A DNA stretch of 64,000 bases from Manduca sexta (Eukaryota; Arthropoda; Insecta; Lepidoptera; Sphingidae). The DNA lies in contig NC_051119.1 in assembly GCF_014839805.1 (NCBI RefSeq), positions 1-64,000 of the forward strand. Direction: 5' to 3'. The notes beneath the pieces are model-generated. The model saw only the letters and a program-made list of their open reading frames with translations, had not been told where the DNA came from and did no database searches. The stretch's first letter is position 1, and every line of letters begins with the position of its first letter. The translations under genes were made by a program, and so were the position numbers. Below are positions 12,145-24,358 of this stretch, piece after piece.

Positions 12145-12679
12145 TTGTGTAAATTGTACATACTAATTATCTCCTTTGTCACAATAATGTACAGTCCACA
12201 TTTGTTTAGATTTACCTCAGCATCAACAGCTGCAATATGTTACTGAATTTATACAATAAGACTCCACGCACGATCTAACTAACAATGGATATAATTCTCA
12301 AACTATGCATTAGAGAGTGGGTCACAAAGCTGTAAAGGTTACATCTTGGTGTATTTGTGGCTTATTGTTTGTTGTATTAAGTTGTTAAGTACCAATTGCC
12401 CAACAATAAGTTGTTTGTTTATTGTTTAGGCTAGACAAACTCTTGAACACAGACTAAGTAGATACTATGTTAGAACAATATGTCTTTCAATAAAGAGATA
12501 TAAATAGAATAATGGTATCTAAGCTATTTCATGTAAGAAAAATGGGACTTATTTCTTTTGCTGTTTTCCTGGTAACTATCACAGATTCGTACTAAGACAT
12601 AAATCCAATAAATAAATTATAATTAATCACCTTTATTTTTGTACTGCTATATATTGTTTAAAATTAAAGCCAAAACGGT

Positions 12680-12865
12680 ATGAAGGTTAGGGGGGCCAAT
12701 TCCGTCTACGGGGGTATATCCGTCTATTTGCAATCACGGGCGGTCTAATCGAAGGACAGCGTTGATGGTGGTATAGGTAATAAAGGATTTTTTGACTTTC
12801 TTACCTGTATGGCTATCGAATCTGTCGCCCCTATAGAGGGAATTCGACCCCCCGACCTAATTAAA
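12680..12865. mobile_element. Foldback MITE, left-arm copy
   Basis: The two halves are imperfect inverted copies of each other: AATTCCGTCTACGGGGG... on the left against ...CCTATAGAGGGAATTCG on the right, meeting at a GGTATAGGTAATAAAGGA / TTCTTACCTGTATGGC centre. A related element lies at 32430-32640, and the right-arm copy is 48365-48535. Confidence 0.6.
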
Positions 12866-13707
12866 CTTTACAATATAAGTGAGATTCTACAATAGGTTTG
12901 ATTAAACGTCGCGTGGAAAAATGGTATAAGGTGCGTTCGGGTAAGATCGGATACGGGGTAAGATCGTATAACGAAAAAATACCACGAATCTGTGGTTATT
13001 TTTTAGTTTAAGCAACATAGGCGGCTACGTTGTCTCTTTTTGTCCCGCCCTATATACCACAGTTGATGCTATGATCTGGAACGGGTGCGCTGTGTGCATT
13101 GAAACAAAAAAGGTGGATTTCGTTCTTCTTAACATTTTTGAGACTTCTATTTGATTTTGTGGACCTTATCATACTAGCATTAGAACCGTTATTAGAATGA
13201 AGTCCGAACTTACCGCGCGAAGGTCCGATCTTTTCTACGGGTTTTTAATTTCTATACAGATATTATCATCTATTTTTAAGCTTACACAGAGAATTGGTAA
13301 ATGATTAAATTATCACATAAAGTAGTATTAATAATAACCAGTTCCCCTGTATAAATGTTGGTATCGCTTAAATATTTTATGAGAAAAAAATATTTTCGAG
13401 ACTCCTCGCAACACACCGAAAAACCGTCCGAAATGACCCGAACACAGTATACTCGTATGCCAGTACAGCTAGACCCGTTCGTGTAGCGCACCAGCAGATA
13501 ATATTGGGGTCAATTTAAATCGGCGCTGTTCGTAACTGGATTTCCTACGCAGTCAAGGGAAACGCTAGCTGAATAAAAGTTTAAAACAATTACTATTTTT
13601 AAGTAATCCGAGCCGAAATTTAATGGAAATGCACATGTTTATAAAAATAATAATAAACGTTGTATTTTCACTATTCATAGGTGCTTATAACCGTTTAAAA
13701 ATTGTCA

Positions 13708-13822
13708 ACATCATCATCATCATCAGCCACATAATGTCCACCGCATGGGCCTCCCTAAAGATTTCCAGACGGACCTGTCGAAAGCGGCCTGCATACAGAA
13801 CGTTTCTGCGACCTTATCATTA
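13708..13822 (-). mobile_element. 3' relic of an RTE-type LINE
   Basis: Minus-strand translation reads MQAAFDRSVWKSLGEAH, the conserved end of RTE-like ORFs, followed by a GATGATGATGATG tail. The right-arm copy is at about 47390-47500 (plus). Confidence 0.65.
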
Positions 13823-14562
13823 AAATAAAATTAAAATCATTAAAATTGTGAATTGCATTCGACTTTGAATACCTCGTCTAGCCATAAATACAAGTACTTG
13901 TGTAATACAATATTGATTTGATGTTTGTATATTCAGAAAGTTGGAGCGCCGGCTAGGTCGTCTGGAGGCCACGTACAAACGAAACAAAGTTCTTTTCAAG
14001 ATTTCACTACGCGAAACTAACAAAAAAACTATTTTCAGTTAGTGTTCCGATCGAACTTGTATTACTATGTATTTTTCCCACGAGACAAGTTATAATATGA
14101 GTTAATTAAGTACAAAAATAATTGAAACATTTATTTTAATTGTTTGATTGGGTCAAAATTTATTGACTGGACTGGACAAGGCCAAAAGTATATTTGCACT
14201 TTATATGCACTTTAATACATATGTATATCGGCAGACTTAATGCAAAGGCATTTTCTCCCAGTCAACTTTAAGGTGGTGCAAAGATAAATATCTATCTCGC
14301 CTAACCAAATAAATGTTAGATGATTTGAGATCCACTTTTAATGAACGTTCCTTGTAATATTTTCTTTATTACATTACTTTACATTATTTCTACACAAGAT
14401 ACATATAGTAGGTTATAGGCATATATTTTTTCTGCATTCATTGATATTTGGTTGGTAATGAGTGCACAACAGTCGAGCTTCTATTAAAATCCGTAGAAAT
14501 GGCGTTGAAAGTAAACAGTCGTGCGATAGCGGCACGGTCGTAGCATTGCTCACGCGCAGCCA

Positions 14563-14605
14563 GTCTGTATCGATCTACAAATTCGTACGAATTAGCGATA
14601 CAGAC
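14563..14605. other. Nested palindrome, left arm
   Basis: GTCTGTATCG (14563-14572) and its reverse complement (14596-14605) enclose a second perfect palindrome, AATTCGTACGAATT (14580-14593). It lies in a block that is identical in the right arm (46597-46639). Confidence 0.6.
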
Positions 14606-16052
14606 GCGTTGATGTAGTGCGACTTTGTTCAGCCAACTTGAACACGTCTTTATAATAAATTATTGTGTTTTCGTTTTGCTTTTATTGTGTATATCCATCG
14701 TCCATAAACCCCCACAATCCAAGGAATATCATGAGTACACTTTATAGTAGAGGATTAAGAAACCTAGAGAAGTGCAAGCGTTCGATTGTAAATGACCTGT
14801 AGCATTTCCATCAGTACTGCGATCAGCTATTATCAGCTGCCAATGTATTTGACACGACAGAGCACTATAGCGGGCACAATGCGGTCAGAGGCGATGTCAA
14901 CACACGGTAATTCCGAATCCCTTGCAGTGCGTGTATTTGCAGTGAGCCCCCGCCTCCTTTCCGCTCCCCTCCGCAGGCCCCGGTACTCGATACGCCGTCC
15001 ATTATGTCATTTTGATCGGGACTACGAGTTTCTCCTGAATGGCCGGTACCTGTAGGGTTGTCGAATTCAGATTTCAGTTTCCTGAAGCCAGTATATTATG
15101 TAAGATAATTTTACAATAGAAAAACAGTAGTAAAATTAAGTAAAGGTATAATTACAAATATTTATGGAGCAAATAATTTTATAATCATTGTCTAAATGAC
15201 TTCATAATGATATGTTAGCTGTGAAAATACATAAGAATTGTTACAAGTAGGTACCTAACTTATTGTTTTTTTGTAAAAGCACTATTTCCTGATTGTTGAA
15301 ATATTTAGTTTTTTGTTAGTAATTCTTTCAATACGAATTATTTAAATTCACATCCTATAATTTGTAATGTGGCAGCCCTACCGGCAGATCCTTGACCCGA
15401 CCGCCGCGCCTGCTCCTTGGCATAATAGTGCGGCTCACAATAAGAACGCTCGAGCGGGGATTTTGTTTACAATGCTTTTATACGAATTTTATAGAAATAT
15501 TCAATACTGTTATAAATTGGTTTACGGTAAAACTCATTACTATCGCCACCACGGCGGTCACGTGACAGATTTTATTGATTTACCTTGGATTGTGAACTTT
15601 GCGGTATCAAAGAAGCGAAGTGAATAGAAACTAGTAATTTTATAGTTTAGTATTCAACGGCGTCTTAAAATACTCTTGAATAAAGTATATCAAAATAGAT
15701 AAATAAAAGATTATTTAATTTAAAAATAGGACATTATTCTTAGTTTAAAACGTCCAAGTGAGCAAAGTTTTGGATTAAGTATATGTAATATAAATTATAA
15801 TTATCAAACACTGACTTGCGTGTGACGGGTCGGCCACTTCCCTACAATATGGTTGAGGAGGCCGATGGCTGGCACATGCGTCATACTCGTGAACGGGTGC
15901 TGCTTGTGTGGACTATTCTGCCTATTTCGCTTACAATTTCTAATTGCTAGAGGTGCTAAGAGGAAATAATTATAAAGATAATAGAGAAAATTCATGATTC
16001 CTGAGAGGGTCAGTCATATGAAAATTTAAATTAATTTATTCCTTATTTCACC

Positions 16053-16552
16053 NNNNNNNNNNNNNNNNNNNNNNNNNNNNNNNNNNNNNNNNNNNNNNNN
16101 NNNNNNNNNNNNNNNNNNNNNNNNNNNNNNNNNNNNNNNNNNNNNNNNNNNNNNNNNNNNNNNNNNNNNNNNNNNNNNNNNNNNNNNNNNNNNNNNNNNN
16201 NNNNNNNNNNNNNNNNNNNNNNNNNNNNNNNNNNNNNNNNNNNNNNNNNNNNNNNNNNNNNNNNNNNNNNNNNNNNNNNNNNNNNNNNNNNNNNNNNNNN
16301 NNNNNNNNNNNNNNNNNNNNNNNNNNNNNNNNNNNNNNNNNNNNNNNNNNNNNNNNNNNNNNNNNNNNNNNNNNNNNNNNNNNNNNNNNNNNNNNNNNNN
16401 NNNNNNNNNNNNNNNNNNNNNNNNNNNNNNNNNNNNNNNNNNNNNNNNNNNNNNNNNNNNNNNNNNNNNNNNNNNNNNNNNNNNNNNNNNNNNNNNNNNN
16501 NNNNNNNNNNNNNNNNNNNNNNNNNNNNNNNNNNNNNNNNNNNNNNNNNNNN
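16053..16552. other. Assembly gap of exactly 500 N
   Basis: The round length suggests a placeholder rather than a measured size. It lies between the inner end of the left repeat arm and the last visible exon of the minus-strand serpin. That serpin's C-terminal coding sequence must lie in the gap or elsewhere in the assembly. Confidence 0.95.
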
Positions 16553-18054
16553 TCGCAGGAGTTGGTGCCAGATAGGAAGCTGGGCAACTCCTCAGTATTG
16601 GGGTGCACGCCAGCACGGTCAAACGTGATCGTCACTCGCTGGACCATCGAGCTGGGATTGGCGGCCGGGTCGGATATGTTCCTGTTAGGACATTGTTAAC
16701 TGATTAATACATTCTCTACAACTAGTCCTACCCCAACTCAATATTAAAAATCGTCTCAATACACTTTCTAAGGGTGGCTATGAAATCTAATTTAGTTTCA
16801 ACGGCCCGTCGCCGAGGAGTTGTTTGATGTCAAATGTCAACACCTCCAGTGGGATCAATCTGGGGCAAAGGAGGTACCCTTACAAATTAATACCCAATTT
16901 GAAATTTGAACCTAACATCTTCTAGTCCACATCGACATATGTAAATCAATAAACGTTTAGGTTTTTAGAATCTCTTGAACATTTATGGTGTATTACTTTA
17001 GTGCAAACAAAAGTAAATCCAATACATTTATTTACCTGGTGGCGTTTGAGTCAGTCCACATGCTGCGCACTCCCAAACCTTCCAAAAGGGTCGGGCGTCG
17101 TATTCAGAGGTCATTGTGAAGCGAGGAATAGCAATGTCGATAGGTATTCGGCTAGTCTGGAGACCGTCGAGAACTTCAAACACGATAGTGTTCTTCATAG
17201 CTTCAAGAGATTCCTTTGTAGATCCCATAGCTAATCCTAACATCATACGGTAACGGCCATTGTAGCCGACCGGCAACTCCAGTACCTTCATCTTGAGGTA
17301 AGGCAGGTACATCATACGCACGCGCTTCTTCGTCTTCATCAAGTCGATGGTTCCGATTTGTTGGCCAATGTCATTGTAGAACGGCGCTTTTTCGACAATG
17401 TCAGAGAAAGCAGTAGTCCACAGTGCCTGGTAATCCAATGAGTCCAAAAGAGCAGAGTTACCCTTGAAGTCTGTGATGGGGATACGAGTAGAGATGAGAT
17501 TCCTCATGACTGCTTCGGCAGCCAGGGGGTCGCGTTTCATCGGGACAGGTAAAGTGTTCATGAGGCAGTTGGTGTAAATATAATTCTTCCAATATTCGTT
17601 TAGTTTAAGGGTTTCGTCGTAAGCGAAAATTTGTGTCCTTAACAAAGTCGCATCAGGGCTGTTGATTTCGGTTTTCGAGGCGAGCTCGTAGAACTCTTGA
17701 CGTTGACACTTATCGTCGGGCAGATTCAATACTTTGAACAGTTCTTGTTGCGCTGGTCCTTCAGTACCTTCAGCCATTGCGGCAAGCATTAACCATATAG
17801 AGAAAGGAGAGTTGACGGTATGCAGGTGGCTGGACGCCGCGACTGGCTTAAAAATCGTGGCGAAGTCGTAGATCGCTCGACGGTAGTCCAAGGTAACATC
17901 GCGTCCATTGTAAGCGCACTGGTCACTGTATTTGAAGACGGGAAGGTAAAGTATACTCGAGGATTGAGGAGTCCATTCCAGGCCTCACTGGCCTCAGATT
18001 CTCTGACGGCGCCATAGAGGGCCAGCAAAAGAATGATATCACAACCGCCTTCAT
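16553..18054 (-). CDS. Serpin-family gene, 3' end lost in the gap, three apparent frameshifts
   Basis: Serpin fold protein, probably secreted. Exon 1 is 17036-18054. Exon 2 starts at 16681 and is cut by the gap at 16553. ATG at 18054 opens MKAVVISFF, which becomes a full signal peptide (LALYGAV next) only after a one-base loss in a T-run near 18028 is allowed for. Further single-base losses are needed near 17960 and near 17090 (a C/T-run) before GVRSMW...NATR joins exon 2 (NISDP) across a phase-2 intron. Serpin landmarks include SPFSIWLMLAAMAEG and LDYQALWTTAFS. The paralogue at 19084-21338 has the same intron position and phase. No other stops interrupt it. All three lesions are one-base losses, so sequencing error and recent pseudogenisation are both possible. 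The C-terminal strand and most of the reactive loop are not visible. Confidence 0.85.
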
Positions 18055-18101
18055 GTCGTACACCCGACTGTACGTAGAATGATGATCATTGATAATAATT
18101 T

Positions 18102-18111
18102 GATTTATATA
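18102..18111 (-). promoter_or_regulatory. TATA box of the minus-strand serpin
   Basis: TATATAAATC on the minus strand, 48 bp upstream of ATG 18054. A start of transcription about 30 bp downstream would give a very short 5' leader. This supports 18054 as the true start. Confidence 0.6.
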
Positions 18112-19033
18112 GCAAAAGTTGAGACCATTGTAAGCTGTTTTCGTGTTTTCCTTGAATGTAAATATTTTTTAATTCCTTTTTAATTCAAAGTTCCTTTCAC
18201 AATTTTAACATCACGGACGTAGTTTAACATTACCAAGTTATTTATATAGGAAGGTAAAGTAATGTTTTGGTCTCGATTAAATAATATATGATGCACATTA
18301 TAAATTAGCTTAAGAACTACTGTTTTTAGTCGGTGATTAATTAAAAATGATAGGTAAGCTAGTTAAGTAAATGAACAAATTTATAAATAAAATGTTTCAT
18401 TTTGATTATTCACCAACTCCAAAATTGGTAACTCGTAAATTACCTGTTATATTTTATTATATTATATTTTGTTATATTAAATTATTATTTGGTTGTAAGT
18501 AGTTTTTAAAGGCGGTTTAATTTTTTGTCTAAATTCTTTCATAGCCTTACTACCTATTCAGACAACGTCATCAGCATGTAAATATTTCAGTTATTAGATT
18601 TTGATGATTGTTTTTGTCGTGATACGCGAACAAATGATTGAGCAGACAATAATTTTATTTTTTGATGTTCTGTTATCTATCGCGCTTTCTCGGTATTTCT
18701 CAAATGTAATTTTATGTAAATACAAGATAAATCCAAGTTTTTATTACATCGTGTATAGATATCAGAATGAATTTTTCCTAAATAACGTCATATTATTAAC
18801 ATAATAGGAAGCAATAACTGAACAAAACTATTTACAATACCATCTATAAAGAAACAAGACGCGAAGACATGTGGCTTGCTAATGACGACACAAACTTACG
18901 AGATAAGCCAAATTCACTCCAATATTACAATAATGCGATTGTAAGATAGAAGGCAATTAAATATCCATCACAAAAATACATTATATCACTTATTGTAATT
19001 TGTTTCTTACCAAACGCAGGTGGTCTAATGACC

Positions 19034-19043
19034 CTATATATAG
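19034..19043 (+). promoter_or_regulatory. TATA box of the plus-strand serpin
   Basis: CTATATATAG lies 41 bp before ATG 19084, mirroring the neighbour. The two promoters face away from each other across about 0.9 kb of AT-rich DNA, an arrangement that allows shared control. Confidence 0.6.
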
Positions 19044-19083
19044 AACACATTGATCCAATCAAATTAATGACGTGACTGCTACA

Positions 19084-21338
19084 ATGAAATTGGTATCGAT
19101 ATTTGTGTTCATTGCACCGCTATTTATAGCCAGGGATACATCAGCCCAGAGTTTACTTAACTCATTAACATCTGGAGCTCTAGGTCTTATAAACAATGAC
19201 CAACCTGATGACCCCTGCAGCATTGATTATTCAGATTTATTCGCAAACGCAATTACGGATTTTACGAATAGAATACTAGAGATAGTTGTGGACTATGAAC
19301 AGCATTTCGTGATTTCACCGTATTCTATGTGGATGGCTTTAGCGGCGGTCGCTGAAGGCGCTGACGGGACAGGTAAAGATGAACTGTACGAAGTGCTCGG
19401 GCTGCCCAGTGAGTCGTGTGTCCGGGAGGCGTTCTACAGGACGGCATTGTCGCTAGAAATACCGGACCCAGGCGTGCAGTTCACAGGGCGTTTGTTAATA
19501 ATCGATCAGCATTCTTATGTGATCCCGGATTGGGAGAGAAGTGTTCATGAAACCGGTCTTCTGGATTTCGACTTTGATAAACTGCACCCGGACTCATCAG
19601 AAGAAAGAGACCGCCCGCCTTTCTTCCGCACCCCGATATTGAGGGCAACTCTTTCCTATTAGACGAATTGAATTTCGTGGGATTATGGACAACCGGCTTT
19701 TCCCCAGCGACAACGTTCACAAATTTCTATGATGAAAATGGACAAATTGTTGGGCCAGTGGAGTTGATGACAATGACCAAGCAAGTGAGGCTTGCGCAGC
19801 TGCCGTTAGTGGACGCCAAAGTGTTAGAACTGCCAGTGGGAGTGGCGGGCCGCTACACCATGCTTATTGCCATGGGTGTGAACTCCATTCCGATCAAAGA
19901 GTTGATGTCATTATTCCAAAGTTCTGTGATCTTGAAGGTCTTGAACGAGCTGACATTGAACTTACTACCCATTAACATTGCTATTCCGAGGCTCATAGTA
20001 CAGTCGGACTTCAAAGCCAAGTCTATGCTGCAGGCGGTTGGAGTGAAATCGATTTGGTACGAGCCGGATGCGACAAGGTAGATACGTTTCTATTCCTAGT
20101 TATAAATCATTTGTATGTTTGATTTCTAGAATCTCATTTAACTCTCTCTTTCTCATTCCATATTTTTCCTTAAGGGATTCTAATATCCTTGGGGTAGTTT
20201 ATTACCAGTGGAAATTATTTAACACTAGCTTTTGCTCGCGGCTTCGCCCGCGTGAATGAGTTTTCCGGGATATTTTTTTTTGACTTGATATGTATCGTTA
20301 TATTTGATCAAATTACACAAAATCATTATAAATTGTAGCCTATGTGTTATTCTGGTGTATAAGCAATATTACTGTAAAGTTGAATCCAAATCCGTTCAGT
20401 AATTTTTCGTAAAGATGAACAAACATACATACATCCATCCACACAAACTTTCATTTATAATATTAGTAGGATTAAATACCTCACGCGTAGACTCGCTTGT
20501 GCTAAAATTATCTATTCGTGTATTAATTATATCATAATAATTTGTGAATGCTTTTCAGGAACACTAACCTTTACACGTGGTTTAGAACAGCCCACACTAA
20601 CTCTTTTGAACCGTGGCCTTGTCTGTAAATACATGACCTCTCATGTTATAATGTCAAGAAGTTAATTATGGATCTATAAGCCCTTCTACATTTCAATTTT
20701 CCTCTGCTTAGAGCTGTTATTTTTAAATATAAACTCCTTGCTACTAATTAAATGTGAATACAACTTATTGTGATTTTTGAATAAGTTTTCTAGAGAAATG
20801 TGCTTTTAACAAACCGTAAATAAACTAATACCATAAGATTAAGTGTAACAAATGATACCCACAATTCTATTTACATATTATCGTTCATATCACAAATCTG
20901 GTATTCCTGGATTCCCAAGTCTAAGTAGCTCTTGTCTCTCAAAGATTTAACTACTCCATTATAATAGCAAAGCATTTGACAAGACACCTAACCACCCTAA
21001 TTATCATTTATTGAATTATCAACATCCAAAAAGTCAACAGTAAAGTATATTCCACTCTCACAAACAGGTATATAACAGACCCGCCAGCGCTTCCTGAAGA
21101 CCTATCGCAAGAGATATCCATTACCCTGGACACCACTGGCCTTAACCCTCCCCCTGCAGACACGCAGGGGAACTTGCTCACCGGCTTACTGCACGCAGCT
21201 ACAAGCCTGACAGCCAAAACGGCGTCTTTGGTCGGACGAGAATTCATAGCCAACAAACCCTTTACCTATTGCTTGCTGGACGCTAAGACCAAGACAATCA
21301 TATTCGCCGGAGTTTTTTCTGATCCTGATCCAAAATAA
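19084..21338 (+). CDS. Serpin-family gene, two exons, one apparent frameshift
   Basis: Secreted serpin-fold protein of about 421 codons, usual for the family. Exon 1 is 19084-20077 and exon 2 is 21068-21338, joined in phase 2 (donor ACAAG/GTAGAT, acceptor CACAAACAG). The start ATG gives a signal peptide (MKLVSIFVFIAPLFIA). Landmarks are HFVISPYSMWMALAAVAEG, LNFVGLWTTGF, VLELPVGVAGRYTM and the C-terminal serpin signature FIANKPFTYCLLDAKTKTI...FAGVFSDP. One base appears lost near 19635, at a CCCC run; beyond it the frame continues open. The loop before the signature lacks the small-residue hinge (E-G-T-E-A-A-A-A type) of protease inhibitors, so a non-inhibitory role is likely (inference). Intron 1 holds a Helitron. 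It pairs with the divergent paralogue at 16553-18054. Confidence 0.88.
20225..20471 (-). mobile_element. Non-autonomous Helitron in the serpin intron
   Basis: On the minus strand the 5' end is TCCTACTAATATTATAAATG. The 3' end is the hairpin GCGGGCGAAGCCGCGAGC followed by AAAAGCTAG. It is inserted between A and T without target duplication, as expected for Helitrons. Confidence 0.8.
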
Positions 21339-22198
21339 AATAGTAACATTACGCCTCTTTTACTTGGGCAATGCCATACCTTAAAATACTAATGCCCTAC
21401 CTTAATCAACTAAATTTTACATAAATACTCAATCAAAGTTATATGGAGCAGCGGGTTTTTATTTCACTATTTGGAAGTTGGTCCCATGGTAAGAGTTGTT
21501 CGGATTTATGGGTGGAATAACCTCTTTCGAGATTTAAGGGAATTTTGTTACAATTTGTATATTACCCTAACAATTATGTAAGTATTAACGTTAACAAGTC
21601 AAGAAAGCCAAAATCGATTGACCAGATCAGATCTGGTAACATTTTTAATTCCGTCTTGTTTTAACCACAGCTTACCTTAAATTGAAGTTTAGCTACGGTC
21701 CTGATTAAAGGTTACGACAAAATGACCTCTCTGTACTTAATCGTAAGTGTGGGGTCCACATAGTGTCGACTGTGAGTTCAAGTTTAAAAATGACTCTATA
21801 TAGTTATAATAATTTCTATACTTTGATTTTTATACTTCATTTATTTCCAACTGTAAATTAACTCTTAAATAATATCACAAATAAATACCTTTATTACGCC
21901 ATCTTTCGCTCGTGGCTTCATTCGATGTTTCAAATATTTTTAGTGTACAACTATTTCCCAGCCATACAGACTTTCAAATTGGAATAAAAATGCTAAAAAT
22001 ATTACTTAACAATTTTAACATTTAACCGCCTAACGCTCAAATACTGTTCTAATTGAATTTTATAACCATTAATTAAATTTAAATGATAATAAGTTTTATT
22101 AAAAAAATACATAATGTGTTTTACAGTTACTAACAGAGGTTTAACAAAACAAATTTTTAAAAACTAAAATAAATTATTTATTAAATATTTATTAAGCA

Positions 22199-22697
22199 CT
22201 AGCTTCCGCCCGCAGCTTCGCCCGCGTGGATTTCGGGTTTCAAAATGGAGAAGGTGCTCAATTTGTCGGGATGTTTTTTAATTTATGGTGGTATGCAGGT
22301 GGTCCGATTGTCCGGTCAGGGTCTGATGATGGGATCCTGGTGAAATCCAAGGAACTTTTAACCATTAAGGTTGCACACGAAATGACGGAAGCTTAAAAAA
22401 TGGAGTAACTTCTCCCGTTTTCCCAACATTTTCAATCACTGCTATGCTCCTATTAATTGTAGCGTGATGAAAAGTATACTATAACCAGCTCAGGAGTATG
22501 AAAAATAATTGTACCAAGTTAAGTTAAAATCCGTCGAGTAGTTTTTGTTTCTATAACGGTTATACAGACAGACAGACAAAAATTTTACTAATTGCATTTT
22601 GGCATCAGTATCGATCCCTAATCACCCCTGATAGTTATTTTGGAAATATATTTCATGTACAGAATTGACCTCTCTACAGATTTATTATAAGTATAGA
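22199..22697 (-). mobile_element. Non-autonomous Helitron
   Basis: On the minus strand it begins TCTATACTTATAATAAA and ends with CGGGCGAAGCTGCGGGCGGAAGCTAG. It is longer than the other copies here (about 500 bp). Confidence 0.7.
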
Positions 22698-24168
22698 TAT
22701 GCAAAAGTAGCTCAAAAATTGTCCATAACGAAAACATGTATTTTAAAAGTAAAACAAAAGAAATAATATCGTGAAGCCAACCAAATAACTAATGATATAT
22801 TAAATTTTGTGACTGCTCAATTTAGTCGGGTCCGCGATATCACTTTTGTTGAGTTTCAGAACGCGACATTACATTTTTATATTCTGTGCTCCAACGCACA
22901 CTGCTTTGATGTTAGGAACACACCTACATTGCTTAGACAACAGTGAACTTTATACAATAGCAATAAAGCTCAAATTGACTCTACGTATTAGTTAGAAAAC
23001 GTTTGTATGGGAAATAGAAAAATGCTGTTTTGAGGATTTTCCCGGCAATTATTCAATTTTTCTCACCTTTTAAACCTTCCCTAGACCTCCACGAATAATT
23101 CAAGACCAAGATAAGATAAACTGTTCAGCCGTTCTCGAGTTTTAGCGAGACTAACGAACGGCAATTCATTTTTATATATATAGATTTTGTAAAAATAAAT
23201 ATAACTTATTTTTTTTAATAAGATATACACTTACCCACACAAGTTGTAGGACAAATTCAAAACTTCAAATTGCCTGCTCTTTTGTTCTTACCATTATTTC
23301 ACAAAAATAAAATAAAGAGGGTTTACTTCACTTCGCACAAAGTAAAACAATTAAATTTAATGTGTACAGATGATTTGACGTTTTGAATTTATTAAATTAC
23401 TTTTGTGGCCGATGGTACACAGCTATATAAAAATAAAAACAATAGAGGTTTCTTGCCTACCTATATCACCAAGAAATATTAATTATTTTATTGATTGGGA
23501 ATACATAAAATGTTTAATTTTACAAATAATAAAATATCAGCAATTATATCTCCAATTAATGGCGGAAAATGGACAAGACAATTTATTTGTAATCAATTTT
23601 AAATGCATATTTTAAACTAAAATAACACTATAAATGTTGCCAGTCTTATATACAGAATCATTTTGACATTGCGTTACTAAATGAAACCACATACTCGTCT
23701 TCACTTTTGCTGACATTGTGCCAAAAATCATCCATTAATAACTAATATTTTCACCAAAAATCCTGGTTTTAGTTGGTATAACCAATATTACTGTAAAGTT
23801 TCGTTCAAATCCGTTCAGTAGTTATTTCGTGAAAGAGGAACAAACATACATACATCCACCCTTACAAACGTTCGCATTTATAATATTAGTATATAGCCCA
23901 GTAATATTAATCCAACATCAAGATACAGGATGCGTCATAAATCCATGTTATACAGGGGTTTTATAGCGCAGTACAGGGTGCTCGTAAAATATAAGTCTCG
24001 TCATGATTGTGGTTTAGCTGTTATTGCGCTGGCATCGGTTCAACTAATAATTGTTTGTTATATAACTGTATGGGACCAATTTTATATGAAATATTTATAT
24101 AGATAGTGTAGAAGTGGGGTAGACAGAAATGTAAATTGTAATATTAATGCTATTTTTGACTTTGAATA

Positions 24169-24247
24169 TTTATTTTATTTTACTTATTAGGATAAATAAA
24201 CAATTGTATATAACAAATTAGGTACACATATTTACATAATCTTTAAT
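24169..24247 (-). terminator. Candidate polyadenylation signals of the GH27 gene
   Basis: On the minus strand ATTAAA (24247-24242) and overlapping AATAAA sites (24179-24169) follow the proposed stop codon by roughly 110 to 190 bp. In AT-rich DNA such hexamers also occur by chance. Confidence 0.35.
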
Positions 24248-24358
24248 CAAATGCATGATCTGCACCATTTTCCACAGATATAAGTATTATTATAACACTT
24301 AAAAACAACTTAACTTTTATAAGATTTTTTTTTAATGAATTAAGTACATAGCCTTCTA

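Larger units (their letters stand above)
1734..16051. repeat. Left arm of a giant inverted repeat
   Basis: Read as reverse complement, this stretch matches 45145-64000 from end to end. Position 1734 pairs with 64000 and 16051 pairs with 45145; the right arm is about 4.5 kb longer because it carries extra mobile elements. Long blocks are identical or nearly so (for example 14461-14700). Others, mainly 3720-5650, are strongly diverged. The arm ends one base before the N gap, so its true inner edge is unknown. It holds SINEs, Helitron relics, MITEs and LINE tails but no recognisable gene. Confidence 0.95.
21340..24358. other. Intergenic DNA between serpin and GH27 genes
   Basis: AT-rich, with a Helitron at 22199-22697 and a truncated relative at 23752-23890 (minus strand, ending in ATAATATTAGTATA). 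No additional exon was recognised. The serpin and GH27 genes converge here. Confidence 0.5.

Noticed and set aside
15804..15995. 63-codon frame with ATG, nearly identical at 45201-45392
   Set aside because: It lies in a uniformly near-identical part of the arms and has no splice sites or recognisable features; probably chance.
16026..16647. Two long minus-strand frames across the gap
   Set aside because: They are open only because the 500 N contain no stops; the real coding part is the serpin exon 2 edge at 16553-16681.
17820..18017. Plus-strand frame opposite the serpin N-terminus
   Set aside because: Antisense shadow of serpin exon 1.
21008..21256. Minus-strand frame of 82 codons
   Set aside because: Shadow of the plus-strand serpin exon 2, which has splice sites and the serpin C-terminal signature.
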